Assembly: GCA_029851415.1 (NCBI GenBank)
Contig: CM056743.1
Span: 72,437,186-72,501,185 of the forward strand
Length of the DNA: 64,000 nucleotides
Direction of reading: 5' to 3'
Source: Eretmocerus hayati
Lineage: Eukaryota; Arthropoda; Insecta; Hymenoptera; Aphelinidae
Below the pieces are notes generated by a model. The model saw only the letters and a list, made by a program, of their open reading frames with translations, was not told the DNA's origin and made no database searches. Below, one piece after another: positions 11,701 to 21,770 of this stretch; position 1 is the stretch's first letter, and each line of letters opens with the position of its first letter. The translations under genes were made by a program, and so were the position numbers.

Positions 11701-14070
11701 CCTCTGGATGGTCCATTGACCAAGCGAACAGTGCTCTCCAAAATTGCTAGAATATTTGACCCTCTAGGTTGGATAACTCCAGCAATCATCACAGGCAAAA
11801 ATTTCATACAGCTTCTTTGGATCAAAAACATACCCTGGGATCAAGTTTTACCTGATGATTTTCAAAAAGAATTCAGCCAGTGGTACTTCTCTTTGTCTTC
11901 TCTCTTGAATCTGGAGATACCTCGATATTTGGGGGTCACAAACGCAACTCAAAAATATGAGCTCCATGGCTATTCCGACGCGTCTAAAATAGCTTATGCA
12001 GCTGTAGTATATCTACGTGTTCTGGATGATAGCTGCAGGGTCACATTGTTGGGAGCAAAGTCGAAAGTGGCCCCAATAAAGATTCCGTCGATTCCAAAAT
12101 TAGAGTTATGCGGCGCCTTGATGGTTGCTCAGTTACTCAATAGATTTGCTTCAGCTCTCAAGCTGAATTCATTGTCAATTCACGTACATTGTGATTCGAA
12201 AGTTGTATTGCATTGGATCCACGAATCACCTTCCAAATGGCCAGTATTTGTCGCCAACAGGTGTGCCGAGATCAAGACTTTAATTCCTAATGCTACTTGG
12301 CATTACATCAAATCATCTGATAATCCCGCCGATGTGGCTTCTAGAGGATGTTTGGGAAATCAACTGATCTCCAATAGTTTGTGGTGGGAGGGCTCCCCAG
12401 CCTTGCGCGAAAATACTCTCGAGTGGAGCTCAGCAGGTTACGTTGATTTAAATTTTTCGTCCACGCCGGAGTCAGTCGATGAAAAAATTGAGTTATCTGT
12501 ACATACTGTTACGTCAGATGCTCCAAAAATTCAAATTTGGGATTTGATAAAACGTTTCTCATCTTTTTCTAAATTGGTTAGAATCACGGTGTACATCATG
12601 AGATTCATCTCGAACATCGTACGTCAAACTTCTCTCAAAGACAAAGTATCTTGCGTGATCAGCAAATTTCCTGCTTGTTCAGATAAGCTTATAGATAACA
12701 ATGAATCTCGTCACGCTCGACTCATATGGGGATATCTGACACAATTAGCTCATTTTCCCACTGAGTATAAACTTCTTCAGAAAGGCGAGGCTTTGCCTAA
12801 AATGAATCCGTTGAGATCCTTGAACCCAGTTCTAAAGGACGGCTTAATAAGAGTCGGCAGTAGAATAAAAAATGCAGATCTCTGTGACGATGAAAAATTT
12901 CCGGTAATTCTGCCTGCTAAATCTACTTTAACAGAACTGCTGATTCGATATTTTCACCACATGACATTGCACGGTGGTACTCAGTTAACTCTCGCTTCGA
13001 GCAGACAAATGTTTTGGATCATTCGAGGAAAAAGTGCAGTGAAAGTTATCATTGATAATTGCACCAGTTGTCAAAGATACAGGGCTACTCCACAGTATCA
13101 AATGATGGCCGCACTACCTGAAGCGCGTGTAACGCCTTCGCGTCCATTCAAGAAATCTGGTGTCGATTATGCAGGTCCATTCAAATTGCTAGCCTCGCGT
13201 TTCCGCGGACAAATATCTTATAAGGGCTATTTCGTCATTTTCATTTGCCTGTGTACGAAAGCGATCCATCTCGAGGCAGTTTCTGATTACACTACGGATG
13301 CTTATTTAGCTGCATTTGATAGATTTACCGCGAGAAGAGGTCCCTGTGAACTTCTCGTAAGCGATCAAGGCCAGAATTTGGTTGGAGCTGACGCTGAGCT
13401 TCGTAAGATGTTCACCAAAAACTCACCCTATTCTAACTTCATCTCCCAATCCCTTTGTAATTCTTGTACGAAGTGGCGTTTCAACCCACCATCCGCCCCA
13501 CATTTTGGAGGAATTTGGGAAGCAGGGGTTAAGGCAGTGAAACATCACCTAAAGAGGGTAGTGGGAGAAACAATACTCACCTTTGAGGAGTTCACAACTG
13601 TCCTCAATCAAGTGGAGGCATGTCTCAACTCTAGGCCTCTCATGCCCCTCAGCGACGATCCTTCTGATCTAGATGCCCTTACACCAGCTCATTTCCTGAT
13701 AGGAGAGCCTTCTCTATTGCTCGTTAAGAACCGAGTTACCGACGACAAGATATCTCCTCTTCGTCGCTGGAAAATTATTACTAAAATGGTTCAACAACTC
13801 TGGGAACGTTGGTCCCATCAGTACCTTCACACGCTTCATAAGCGCACTAAATGGGCCGATACTCAACCTAATTTTGCTGAGGGTGACCTGGTCTTGATTA
13901 GGAATGAGACCACACCCCCATCGAGATGGCCATTGGGCCGAATCATCAAGACTTTCCCCGGGAAAGATGGAAACGTCCGAGTCGTGCAGGTACGCACGGC
14001 TTCTACAACTTTAGACCGACCAATTGTGAAGCTTGTGAAGCTTTTTCGCCCACAAGAAGAAGCTGAGTGA
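8719..14070 (+). CDS. BEL/Pao gag-pol polyprotein, full length
   Basis: This 1783-residue retrotransposon polyprotein reads without interruption. Order by eye: a DUF1759-type gag (around 120-290, with LKGEAAELL), a Lys-rich linker, and cysteine/histidine knuckles near 385-430 (CFNCLSPEHLLPEC and CVVCNGKHHSTIH). An aspartic protease follows near 490 (AIVDQCAQSSFISE), then reverse transcriptase with the catalytic YMDD near 910, RNase H near 1080 (GYSDASKIAYAAVVYL), and integrase with an HHCC zinc finger near 1412-1465. The DDE core has GVDYAGPF near 1480, SDQGQNLVGA and GGIWEAGVK near 1597. A C-terminal DUF5641-like tail ends the protein. The protease box has Asp-Gln-Cys where Asp-Ser/Thr-Gly is usual for retroviral-type enzymes; BEL proteases vary here, so the effect is uncertain. 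The start at 8719 precedes the first gag-like helices. Confidence 0.95.
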   Translation: MASIDKQLRLQTRISNAYINFQKLGQAKMTKGACLSRVETLKTNWQKFQDAHDELMDDEEADSEDNYFKNNVFDTVEELYNDRLGLFQDFLLNLEAAVPAVSRHADASESSGLFQAKLPPIELPTFSGDIQDWANFHATFEEMVVRKAGLANVFKMSYLRSCLKGEAAELLADSSSSGNEFEPAWKKVIEYYSNNRLLISQLLSKLISMNKMESDSASEINRLRNGMNNLLAALKLLNCQVDAWDPFTVFLMVMRLTPLLQKDWESHVAQSENPKQCPSYKTLNDFLETQRLAHTQFESAQQASIQSESQFSISSDSKNPNKNQGTKSKDTKTAKDSKTVLVIQKDKKKPERKQLVCAICEGSHFFSFCNTFKAKSVPERKKYIASLKRCFNCLSPEHLLPECTNEKRCVVCNGKHHSTIHDGSKPSVPLNSDQTPKSTTTTHQPSTSSASLLQVESNHVSNIVNRDDKDGEVLIATALILAESSHGASHEIRAIVDQCAQSSFISEGLCQLLRLKKKSVMIPTTTVGGKSGPMCKSMVEVTIRPRFTSNRKFVVSAYVIPKITRYQPNSSFDGNWHHLKKLRLADPTFNKPGVIDMLLSAQIHAQIMQPGLRKSRKGDAPIAMNSYFGWIISGSSIPSKLSRPNIHLCINATDSDLNETLRSFFEREEISNKRDLSEDERNCVDHFKSTVSRTDTGKYIVRLPRKPNFPESGKLGNSHSKALQVFLSLENKFSKNPKFKDAYVRSFRDFLSQGFLRPLFFPTVPDDMMYFLAHHGVTKENSSTTPVRPVFNASMRTNLGCSLNDYLYSGPNLLPELIDLCTRWRRYPHVFVADIKQMFLQIGVHVDDQHLQALLWREDPNDNIITLLMTVLVFGYTSSPFLAIMTLKQLVLDEGKNFPSAREVVDEETYMDDVVSGGYSITETATKQSDTIGLLKKGGFELRKWLSNTPELINSLPKNSLAGEDPLKEDSLFSVLGISWCPANDIFKFQLALDPLDGPLTKRTVLSKIARIFDPLGWITPAIITGKNFIQLLWIKNIPWDQVLPDDFQKEFSQWYFSLSSLLNLEIPRYLGVTNATQKYELHGYSDASKIAYAAVVYLRVLDDSCRVTLLGAKSKVAPIKIPSIPKLELCGALMVAQLLNRFASALKLNSLSIHVHCDSKVVLHWIHESPSKWPVFVANRCAEIKTLIPNATWHYIKSSDNPADVASRGCLGNQLISNSLWWEGSPALRENTLEWSSAGYVDLNFSSTPESVDEKIELSVHTVTSDAPKIQIWDLIKRFSSFSKLVRITVYIMRFISNIVRQTSLKDKVSCVISKFPACSDKLIDNNESRHARLIWGYLTQLAHFPTEYKLLQKGEALPKMNPLRSLNPVLKDGLIRVGSRIKNADLCDDEKFPVILPAKSTLTELLIRYFHHMTLHGGTQLTLASSRQMFWIIRGKSAVKVIIDNCTSCQRYRATPQYQMMAALPEARVTPSRPFKKSGVDYAGPFKLLASRFRGQISYKGYFVIFICLCTKAIHLEAVSDYTTDAYLAAFDRFTARRGPCELLVSDQGQNLVGADAELRKMFTKNSPYSNFISQSLCNSCTKWRFNPPSAPHFGGIWEAGVKAVKHHLKRVVGETILTFEEFTTVLNQVEACLNSRPLMPLSDDPSDLDALTPAHFLIGEPSLLLVKNRVTDDKISPLRRWKIITKMVQQLWERWSHQYLHTLHKRTKWADTQPNFAEGDLVLIRNETTPPSRWPLGRIIKTFPGKDGNVRVVQVRTASTTLDRPIVKLVKLFRPQEEAE

Positions 14071-14303
14071 ACTGTGAAAAGTGCGCTCTACAAGTCTGTG
14101 CAATCGTGTTAGTTCCTATGAAAGACGCTTCCCTGCCTACTGATGCATTGAAAAAACTATTGACATTTTCTTACAATTTTGAGAATAATGTGTATCTTCT
14201 CGATTATAGTAGTGATCTTCATCATGATTACAAATGAATAATTATCAATTCCACACTTTCATGAAAAAATCTTTGTTTATTCTCATGAAGTTTATTTTCT
14301 CTC
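14071..14303 (+). other. BEL element region between pol and 3' LTR
   Basis: About 230 bp of non-coding AT-rich sequence follow the pol stop codon. No env-like frame is present. Confidence 0.7.
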
Positions 14304-14315
14304 GAGGTGGGAGGA
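14304..14315 (+). promoter_or_regulatory. Polypurine tract of BEL element
   Basis: GAGGTGGGAGGA lies immediately before the TG of the 3' LTR, where plus-strand DNA synthesis is primed in LTR retrotransposons. Confidence 0.8.
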
Positions 14316-14600
14316 TGTTCATGTACACACCGTTTCACCAATGTTCGCGACACACACACACACATTCACACGCTCACGTGTTCGACTATATCTATATTTG
14401 TCTAACCACGCCACGAGGCTCCGGGACGCCGGCACGGCGCTGCTCTCAGTTAGTTTCCGCGTGGATCGCGCACGATGTGCATACACTCTCCACCACCTCG
14501 AGCTCTTGTAATTTTGAGCTCAATAAATTCACGGTTCATTTATATCTAAAATCTGAACTAATGATTTATTCCGCACGAGCCAACCCCACAACGATAAACA
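14316..14600 (+). repeat. 3' LTR of BEL/Pao element
   Basis: 285 bp with the same sequence as the 5' LTR by eye. It is followed directly by ATGGT, the second copy of the 5-bp target duplication. Confidence 0.96.
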
Positions 14601-14605
14601 ATGGT

Positions 14606-15440
14606 GTTTTTAGGAGATTTTGAGGTCACAGAACAAGAATTCGACTACGCCCAGCCTCCACATTGGAATGCGTGGGCGTGAGGGAGGGTGTGAATGCGTT
14701 TCGAACAAAATCGAGCTTGGAGGGCCAAGAAATGGTGTTTTCCGGGTATTTTGAGGTCACAGGACAAGAATTCGACAACACCCAGCCTCCACATTGGAAT
14801 GGGTGGACGTAACGGCGGTGTGAGTGCGGATTCAACGAAATCGAGCTTGAAGTGCCGAGATACGGTATTTTGGGGGTATTTTGAGGTCACCGAACACGAA
14901 TTCGAAATCATTCAGCCTTGAAATTGGAATGCGTCGGCGCGAGCCGGAGCGTGAGTGTAGGTCGAACAAAATCAAGTTTGAATAGCCGAGAAATAGTGTT
15001 CGTTTTTCAGATATTTCAAGGTCACCGAACACGAATCCGACATCGCGTATTCTTAACGATCAAAATGCGTGAGCTTAAACGGAGTTAGTGGCGTGAATCA
15101 AATCAAATCGAGCTCCAAAAATCGAGGAGTGGTATTCTTGAAGTATTTCGAGGTATTTCAATAAGAAACCGCCATCTTGATATCTTCTCCTCGTGATCCT
15201 TCATCAACATTTTCCTGGACTGGAGACTATCACTATCGGGTATCGAATGAAGTTCGATGAGAAAAATGGGTTCATCTGCAAATCTGCCTGCAATACCACC
15301 AGCTTCCGAGGGAATCTTCCCCGTAGCCGGAGGATGGGGATATATATGGGCGAATGTAGCACGGATCCTTCGGCCTTACGTTCAGAATCCTCGAGTGGGG
15401 ATAAGTAATCGTGAGAATCTTACGGAGGGGGTACTGAGTA
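14606..15440. repeat. Left arm of composite foldback: remaining 131-bp units and inner unique arm
   Basis: The GGTCAC blocks near 14624, 14755, 14885 and 15020 continue the ~131-bp array after the BEL insertion, making about ten monomers in the left arm overall. From about 15130 to 15440 the arm changes to a single-copy segment containing GGATGGGGATATATATGGGC and AGATATCAAGATGGCGG-type ends. That segment is repeated in reverse at 16720-17060. Confidence 0.85.
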
Positions 15441-16720
15441 ACAATGACCACTAGGGACTCAACCCTCGCGCCCGCGAATTCGATCTCGTAATCCAACAGG
15501 GAGGGAGTTGACTTCCTCTACAACCATTCCTCGCGTGCGCGACCGCGGAACCTCTCGCGTGCGAGACCGTGCAACCTACCAAGTACGCGGCCGCAGAATC
15601 TCTCGCATGCGGGAGATTGCACCTCCTTGCGTGCGCGATGAACCATTCTCAAGAAAGTCAACTCCCCTCCGGTTCCGTGGACTGCATGATTCACTCCGCA
15701 TGCGCAAGGGGACGTCGATTCAGCGCAATGAGGGTTGACTCTCTCAACAGTTATTCCTCGCATAGCTGGAGGGAAGTTGACTTCCTCGATAGTTATTCAT
15801 CGCGCACGCGAGAGATTCCGCGGTCACGCACGCAAAAGGTTCCGCGGTCGCGCACGCGAATGGTTGTTCTCTTGTGCACGCAGAGTCAATCTTGGAGTCC
15901 ACGGAGCCGGGGAGAGTTGACTCTCTCGATGAGTATTCCTCGCGCACGCAAGAAATTCGACCCTCGCGCACGCGAGAGATTTCGCCCTCTGTTGCCTGAG
16001 GGAGTCAACCCTCATTGCGCTGGATTGACTACCTGTGCGCGAGGGCAGGATCCCTCGCATGCGTGAGGGTGGAATACTCGCGTGCGCGAATGTGGAAGTG
16101 TTCCCTTACGCACGAGGAGTAAATCATGTAGCCATGTTCCGCCGCCGCGCACGCGAGAGGTTCCGCGGTGGCGCACACGAATGGTTGCTCTCTTGTGCAC
16201 GTGGAGTCCATCTTGGAGCCCACGGAGCCGGGGGATAGTTGACTTTCCCGATGAGTATTCCTCGCGCAAACGAGAATTTCCACCCTCGCGCACGCGAGAA
16301 ATAACTGTTGAGGGAGTCAACCCTCTTTGCGTTGGACCGACTCCGCGTGCGCAAGGACAGCATCCCTCGCGTACGCGAATATGGAGGTGTTCCCCCGCGC
16401 ACGCGGAGTAAATCATGTAGTCCACGGAAACGGAGGGAAGTTGACTTTCTCGATGATTATTCATCGCGCACGCAAGGGAGTGCAAGCTCCCGCTCGCGAG
16501 AGATTCCGCGGCCACGCACGCGATAGGTTCCACGGTCGCGCATGCGAGAGGTTCCGCGGTCGCGTTCGCGGGCTGTTCCGCCCTCGTACACGCGAGTTAT
16601 TCTTCCCTCCCGCACGCGAGCAATGACTGCCGAGGAAGTCAACTCCCTTCCTGTCGGATTGCAAGATCGACTTCGCGGGCGCGAGGGTAAAATCCCGAAT
16701 AGTCGTTTCGCCTCAGTACA
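15440..16720. repeat. CpG-rich palindromic core of composite foldback
   Basis: About 1.3 kb packed with the interrupted palindrome CTCGCGCACGCGAG and variants (CGCGTGCGCGA, GCGCACGCGAG). Longer blocks GGGAGTTGACT and AGTCAACTCCC alternate in opposite orientations. CpG is extremely frequent although the surroundings are AT-rich. Many overlapping open frames exist on both strands because stop codons are rare in this composition; none looks like a protein. Confidence 0.85.
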
Positions 16721-17345
16721 CCCTTCCTAAGATTCTCACGATAACTTGTCCCCACTCGAGGATTCTGAACGTAAGGCCGAAGAATCTGTATTACATTCGC
16801 CCATATATATCCCAATCTTCCGGCTACGGGATAGATTCCCCTGGAAGCTGGTGGTATAGTAGTCAGATTTGCAGATTAACCCATTTTTCTTCATCAAACT
16901 TCATTCGATACCCGATAGTGATAGTCTCCAGTCGAGAAAAATGTTGATGAAGGATCACGAGGAGAAGATATCAAGATGGCGGTTTCTTATTGAGATACCT
17001 CGAAATACTTCAAAAATACCATTCCTCGACTTTTGGAGCTCGATTTGATTTGATTCACGCCACCAACTTTGTTTGAGCTCACGCATTCTGATCGTAAGAA
17101 ATACGCGATGTCGGAGTCGTGTTCACTGACTTCGAGATATCTGAGGAACAAACACTATTTCTCGGCTATTCAAACTCTATTTTGTTCCACCTACACTCAC
17201 GCTCCGGCTCACGCCCATGCGTTACAATTTGGAGGCTGAGCGATTTCGAATTCGTGTTCGGTGACCTCAAAGAATCCCAAAAACACGATCTCTCGGCTCT
17301 TTTAGCTCGATTTGTTCCGATCCGCGCTCACGCCCCACTATGCTT
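16720..17345. repeat. Right arm of composite foldback, inverted copy
   Basis: This is the reverse complement of the inner left arm. GATATCAAGATGGCGGTTTC near 16965 mirrors the GAAACCGCCATCTTGATATC block near 15165, and 131-bp monomers follow in reverse (CGAATTCGTGTTCGGTGACC near 17250). Only about two and a half monomers are present, against about ten on the left, so the arms are unequal. Confidence 0.8.
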
Positions 17346-17560
17346 GTGGGGACTCAACTCTGCCGGATAATCCGCTTCACTCGAATCCACGAGCTATCGA
17401 GATGAAACAAAATGGATTTTCCTCGTAATTTCCCAAGCTAGAAGATATGCCTACCTGTTTTTACTTAAATGCGAAGGGGTGGAGGACGGAGGAGTTGAAT
17501 GCAGAAAAAAAAAAAATACGGATTATACCAAAAAATGAACTTGAGGTGTCGGAGGCATAA
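17346..17560. other. No gene seen
   Basis: Short unique stretch with an A-run near 17505-17517. No element ends were identified. Confidence 0.4.
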
Positions 17561-19002
17561 GTCCCACTGCCACCTGGGAAACACTTAATAGACATTCTTT
17601 GCGCACATACCTGAAGTTTCAGCCCAACCCCGGGTCTGGGAACAAGTGCTGGGATCTCTGAGGCTGAATTTTGGTCATAATCGAGTGCAAAAATGTAGGA
17701 ATTCCACCAAAATCACGGTTTTGAGGTAGTTTGCGGTTCCGCTGCCATATTGAGAATACTTGTGGTGTATTACGCCCTTAGATGACAAGATTTTGAGCTC
17801 AATCCCAAGTCTAGGAATTGGTGCTGACAGCTTTGAGATCTATTATTAGCTCGGACTGCCCCTTGAGCACTGCCAACATCGCTATATGAAAGTTTCTAGG
17901 CAGGATTTTGATATGCTGCCAAGTCGGAAACAGTTTAGTCATATTCTGGAGATGGTAAGCAGAAGTTTGAGCCCAACCCTGATGCAACGAATTGGTGCCA
18001 GAAATTTCTAGATCGATTTCATGCAAAAATTGACCCTATTTCGGTCCGAATCTGATTGAAGATGATTCATTTTTGACGAGATTTCGACTTGCTGCCGAAT
18101 TTGCGAAAATTCTATCTTATTTTGATTTGAATGGACAAATTTTCTAACTCAATCCCGAGTCTTGGAAGACGTGCTGGGATCCTGGACACCAACTTTCGTT
18201 CATAATCGAATGTCAAACTGTAAGAATTTCACCGAAATCACGGTTTTGAGGTAGTTTGCAGTTCCGCTGCCATGTTGAGAATACTTCTGGTGTATTACAC
18301 CCTTGACTGACAAGATTTCATGCTCAATCCCAAGTTTAGGAATTGGTGCTGACAGCTTTGAGACATACTATTAGCTCGAACTGTCCCTCGAGCACTGCCA
18401 ATATCGCTATATGACAGTTTATAGGTAGGATTTTGATATGCTGCCAAGTCGGAAACAGTTGAGTCGTATTCTGGAGATAGATAGCAGAAGTTCAAGCCCA
18501 ACTCCGATGCGAGAAATTGGTGCCAGAAATTTTTAGATCGGTTTCATGCGAGAATTGACACGAGTTCGGTCGAAATGCGAATGAAAATGCCTGAGTCTAG
18601 ATAAGAATTCCATATGCTGCGACTTACAAACTATTCCATGACATTCTGGAATGGGTGAACTACATCTCAACCCGAATGTCGATTCTGGGGATCGCTGCCA
18701 AGGGATCTAAGATTCATTCTAAGCGAAAATTGACACGAGTTCGGTAGAAATTCGATTGAAGATGCCTGATTCTAGATGAGAATTCGATATGCTGCCAACT
18801 TGGTAACTGTTGCATGACACTCGGGGATAAATAAGCTATATTTTAAGCTGAATTTCGATCATGAATATCGGTGCCAGGGGGTCGCGCATGTATTCCATGC
18901 AAAATTCGACGTGACTTCGATAGAAAAATTATCGAAGATGCTGGATTTTAGATGGGATTTCGATATGCCGCCAACTTAGAAACTATTCCATAACATTCTG
19001 GC
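17560..19002. repeat. ~175-bp satellite, eight monomers, partial three-unit higher order
   Basis: The block GCTGCC (mostly GATATGCTGCCAA or TTCCGCTGCCAT) appears near 17747, 17913, 18088, 18263, 18438, 18615, 18793 and 18968, about 175 bp apart. Monomers three apart are much more alike than neighbours: TTGAGGTAGTTTGCGGTTCC near 17717 recurs near 18247, and TTGATATGCTGCCAAGTCGG near 17907 recurs near 18432. This is a ~525-bp higher-order unit. Confidence 0.8.
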
Positions 19003-19110
19003 AGTGCCGGCTTAACCATAAGGCAAACCCAGGCACAGGCCTATAGGCCCCCACCACCAAAAGGCCCCCACCATAGCATGCGAAATTTTTTTTTTTCAAT
19101 TCTATACCAA
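19003..19110. mobile_element. Possible hAT-like terminal fragment
   Basis: CAGTGCCGGCTTAACCATAA begins the segment and a GGCCCCCACC-rich stretch follows. This resembles the ends of hAT elements (CAGNGCCGGCTT...). Neither the opposite end nor a target duplication was found, so the call is tentative. Confidence 0.35.
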
Positions 19111-20590
19111 TAAGAAACGGGGTGTACTGAAGTAGTTCGTCAAAAAATCTGCTGAACTTATCATTAGAAGAATCGAAAGACATGCCAAGAATGTACTATA
19201 ATAGAGGAGTACAATAAACTGGGATGAAGGTGTTCGCTTTCCGCAAAAAGATTGTGAGCATCATATCTTCGCTTCTGAAGCACCTACAGAAACCTGCCGG
19301 GGGTCATTCCAAAGCTTGGAATCTCTACTTTTCAGACAAATAACTGCCATTCTATGACAATGTACTCTAGAATACTTTCTTTGCTATTTAATGAAGTTTG
19401 AAGGTTAATGTCCCTAAAAAACAGGTTTTTTGTGGCTAGCAGAGAATTCTGACGTGTTATCTCGGAATGAACCACGTGCATGATGTGTTCAGATGATGAC
19501 TATGCGTTGAAGAACTATGATCAGGTACCCCGCGCAAGGGAATATTTCTTGTCTTGTGATCTCAACACGGCGAGCATTATTGCAAAAACTGGTTATTATA
19601 TCAATCCTGTGCCTCCACTGCTAACGGACGATTTTTCGCTCGAAAGTATGTTACAGAACAAAGGAAATGCGACCTCGAACATTCAAATTGGTCTATTCTA
19701 GCCAGTATTGGGATTTTTTTTGGAAATTCATCACAAAATTGGATTTTTTCCCAAATATCAGGTTGACTCATTATCTCGTATGACTACGAGGTTGCGTTGT
19801 ATCGTTATGAAACCACCGGAATCATATTCAATGGGTCAAAATACTTATATGATGGCATATTTTGATATGCTTTCAAAATCTTGAATTTACGAGCTGTACG
19901 CTTCAGACGCAGGTGAGGCATAGTTTGGCAACTCCACCCCTGTTGACGGGGTGAATGTGTGCACCCTGGTTTTTGCGGTTTTTGAAAAACCGTGGGGTCA
20001 GAATCAAAATCTGACAACGGGAACTTGTAACCGAGCTCAAGACTCAAATTTCTACTATCCATACATCATGTTTTAGTGTGTTGAAAGATCGGAAGAATTA
20101 CAGTGCAAGGTCAGAAGTGACCCACCTTCACCCCGGTTTACCGTACAGAGATGGTAATTTTCGGTTTGTTGTGCAGCAAAGATGCCAAATTCTGATGTGA
20201 AAGTCAATGTTGTTCAGAATACTTCATCCAGCCCACGTTGCTAGACAATTTTCCAGACTCGTCAAGTGTTTCCACATTTGACTATTTTCTCTATTTATGG
20301 GTGAATATTGGGCTTTTTTCGAGAATTGGTACGCCCTAGCGTTGAAATGTTTTGTTTATATATATCTTTCTCTTCTCTTGAGTGGCGACGGGCTGCCACA
20401 TGCTGTCCTCTTGCCATTACCAGGTGAAGGTTTATATATATGGATGTTAGGAAAATTTTCGCTGGACGCTGGGAATTGAGATTTTAGGTCCTAGCAAGAG
20501 CCATCAAGCTTTTATCAAAATTAACACAGGTTGGGATGGGAATGTGCCTAATTCGAAATTTTTTCCTTGCTAACTTTGCTTGTATTTCTG
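19110..20590. other. No supported gene
   Basis: Only short frames, in AT-rich sequence. A GC-balanced block near 19900-20060 could be part of a dispersed repeat, but nothing identifies it. Confidence 0.45.
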
Positions 20591-20860
20591 GCGCATCTGT
20601 GCATTTTTCAACGTACTTCAGCTCATTTTCAAACCTGTTCTGAATCCTACAAAATGAGCTGAAGTACGTTGAATTTCAATCGACCAAAACTAATCTATCT
20701 TGATTTTTCCAAAGAATGATCATTATTAGAATTTTCAAAACTGGTGCATCTGAACATTCTCTAGGGTGTTTCAATCCATTTTCATGCTTGTCACGATACC
20801 CCCAAAATGAGCCAAACTACGCCCAATTCCGACTAACCCACGATGATCTATCTCAATTTT
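20590..20860. repeat. Direct repeat pair with perfect 23-bp stem-loop
   Basis: 20607-20629 and 20651-20673 are exact reverse complements (23 bp, 21-nt loop) containing GTACTTCAGCTCATTT. Flanking blocks such as TTTTTCCAAAGAATGATCAT and GCGCATCTGTGCATT versus GGTGCATCTGAACATT show a diverged direct repeat of about 145 bp. Confidence 0.55.
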
Positions 20861-20949
20861 TCCAAAAAGAGATTATTTTTGGAGAATCCAAAAATAAGCG
20901 ACTCCCCACTCCCACCTTACAAAAGTTGAACTTGGAACTTGACGAATAT

Positions 20950-21207
20950 GACTGACCCCCCCCCCCTGCTCCATTTTCATCTGGAATCAGATGACCAATT
21001 TCAACTCTTGGAAAACTTGAGGAGGATATGTTGAGAAATTCGATAGCCAAGTCTGAACTAGGCTAGACTTGATTCATTAAGAGTTGTTCCAACTTTTATC
21101 CAGTTCAGATTTGGCTACAGAATTTCTCAACATGTCCTCCTCAAGTTTCTCAAGAGTTGAAATTGGTCATCTAATTCCAAATGGAAATAAAGCAGAAAGG
21201 GGTCAGT
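20950..21207. mobile_element. Hairpin MITE
   Basis: The ends are mirrored: TGACTGACCCCC...CTGC near 20950 and GCAGAAAGGGGTCAGT near 21190. Inside are mirror blocks GACCAATTTCAACTCTTG/AAGAGTTGAAATTGGTC and AGGACATGTTGAGAAATTC-type arms, with the centre near 21080. No coding frame. Confidence 0.7.
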
Positions 21208-21400
21208 TGTTTATATGCGGGGTTGGATTCAGGTGAATGCAGAATGAACTAGAGGAGAGGTTTAATTGAACTGTTCGCAAAACTATATTGAGCAATATGA
21301 TACATGCTCGAGGTGGTGGAGAGTGTGCGTACTGTTCGCGATCCACAAGAAGACTGACTGAACCGAAGCAGAGCGGGAGGCCTATAGCCGAGCGGCTGAA

Positions 21401-21437
<37 letters not shown>

Positions 21438-21529
21438 CTCCCCCTAATATATAGTAGTAAGAATGAGATTCCTCTGAATTCCCCTGAATTCCTCTGAATT
21501 CCCTTGAACTCTCCTGAATTCCCTTGACT

Positions 21530-21770
21530 GCCTTGAATGCCCAGGAGGGCCCCTGAGGGCCTCTGAGGTCCTTCGAGGTCCCTTGAGGGCCCCCGAGGGC
21601 CCCTGAGGGCCCCGAATGCCTCTGACCAAATAACCTAAATTACGTTCCATATTTACCTTAGGGGCTGAGAGATTCCCCTGAGATCCCCTGAGGGCCTGTG
21701 AGGGCCCCTGAGGGCCTCCGAGGGCCTCCGAGGGCCCCTGAGGGCCCGTCAATTTTTCTGAGCCCCTGCA
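21530..21770. repeat. GAGGGCCCCT minisatellite inside Helitron 1
   Basis: A run of about twenty degenerate units around the near-palindrome GAGGGCCCCTGAGG. In Helitron 2 the equivalent array (33948-33990) has only about four units, so the array has expanded or contracted between copies. Confidence 0.75.

Larger units (their letters stand above)
7429..14600 (+). mobile_element. Intact BEL/Pao LTR retrotransposon
   Basis: The element is 7172 bp long with two 285-bp LTRs that look identical base for base, a tRNA-Tyr-type primer binding site, a single uninterrupted 1783-codon gag-pol frame and a purine-rich tract before the 3' LTR. The 5-bp duplication ATGGT flanks it (7424-7428 and 14601-14605). 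It lies inside a 131-bp repeat monomer, and the interrupted monomer is completed exactly across the insertion. Matching LTRs and an open frame mean a recent insertion that may still be able to move. No envelope frame follows pol. Confidence 0.97.

Noticed and set aside
15508..16664. Many long overlapping frames on both strands
   Set aside because: They come from the stop-poor CpG-rich repeat core; the translations are low-complexity Arg/Ala/Ser strings.
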